Origin: an uncultured Cryomorphaceae bacterium
GTDB taxonomy: Bacteria; Bacteroidota; Bacteroidia; Flavobacteriales; Schleiferiaceae
Assembly (NCBI GenBank): GCA_937900215.1
Contig: CALCFH010000187.1
Span: 1-7,204 of the forward strand
DNA length: 7,204 nt
Reading direction: 5' to 3'
Positions 7,063 to 7,204 of this stretch are shown here, piece by piece (the first letter of the stretch is position 1; every line of letters starts with the position of its first letter). The notes beneath the pieces were generated by a model that saw only the letters and a list, made by a program, of their open reading frames with translations, searched no databases and was not told the DNA's origin. Made by a program: the position numbers and the translations under genes.

Positions 7063-7204
7063 TCATCTGTTGGGCAATTGAGCCTCATCTCAAAAGAATC
7101 TTCTTCCTTTCCAAACCAAACCACTGCAAATTCACCTTCAATGGCTAGGCCCATGGCATTCCACTTCACCTTTTTCCAAACACCCATATTCTCGATTACC
7201 TGCC
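7059..7204 (-). CDS. Unrecognised protein, C-terminal 47 residues (5' partial)
   Basis: On the minus strand a frame runs from the right edge of the window to a TAA at 7061-7059 and encodes 47 residues. It includes MGVWKKVKWNAMGLAIEGEF, then AVVWFGKEEDSFEMRLNCPT, ending in Asp-Asp. It looks like real coding sequence: balanced composition, a conserved-looking Trp/Gly-rich strand pattern (WNAMGLAIEGEFAVVWFG) and a hairpin right at the stop. The other two minus-strand frames of this stretch are interrupted by stops. The gene converges on the lipoprotein gene, with stop codons about 92 bases apart. I do not recognise the family; the fragment reads as the closing beta-strands of a small soluble domain. 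It could still be a chance open frame because it is so short. Confidence 0.6.
   Translation of the reverse strand, partial: QVIENMGVWKKVKWNAMGLAIEGEFAVVWFGKEEDSFEMRLNCPTDD

Overview
The window looks like chromosomal DNA of a Bacteroidota bacterium, probably from the flavobacterial or chitinophagal side of the phylum. The signs are an alpha-2-macroglobulin carrying a CarboxypepD_reg-like plus plug module of SusC/TonB-receptor type, Bacteroidota-style lipoprotein signals, an exported barrel cleaved at an 'Ala-Gln' junction, and start codons preceded by A/T-rich leaders without Shine-Dalgarno sequences. Base composition is moderately AT-rich and even throughout. I see no mobile element, CRISPR array, rRNA or tRNA gene.

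Layout, left to right. (1) 1-3122, plus strand: the C-terminal ~1040 residues of a large alpha-2-macroglobulin (A2M) family protein whose 5' end lies outside the window. It keeps a Cys-Asn-Glu-Gln thioester motif and a C-terminal A2M domain. It also contains a carboxypeptidase-regulatory-like domain followed by a shortened TonB-receptor plug-like segment. (2) 3123-3272: a 150-base spacer with no convincing terminator or promoter. (3) 3273-3977 and 3988-5829: an outer-membrane beta-barrel protein and a 613-residue lipoprotein, 10 bases apart and closed by a strong intrinsic terminator at 5850-5880, so very likely one transcription unit. (4) 5881-6042: an AT-rich leader with repeated ACATT elements and a weak candidate Bacteroidota promoter. 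(5) 6043-6966: a 307-residue lipoprotein with a conserved N-terminal domain of unknown function and a C-terminal half resembling the SRPBCC/AHSA1 fold. (6) 7059-7204, minus strand: the last 47 codons of a convergent gene that I do not recognise, followed on its own strand by a hairpin and T-tract that may terminate it.

All four plus-strand genes encode envelope proteins (a presumed periplasmic or membrane-anchored A2M, an outer-membrane barrel and two lipoproteins), so the region reads as a cell-surface locus. A2M proteins are protease traps or inhibitors. The barrel and large lipoprotein are plausibly partners because of their tight spacing. Any functional link between the A2M and the other genes is inference. 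The most unusual object is the A2M/plug chimera.
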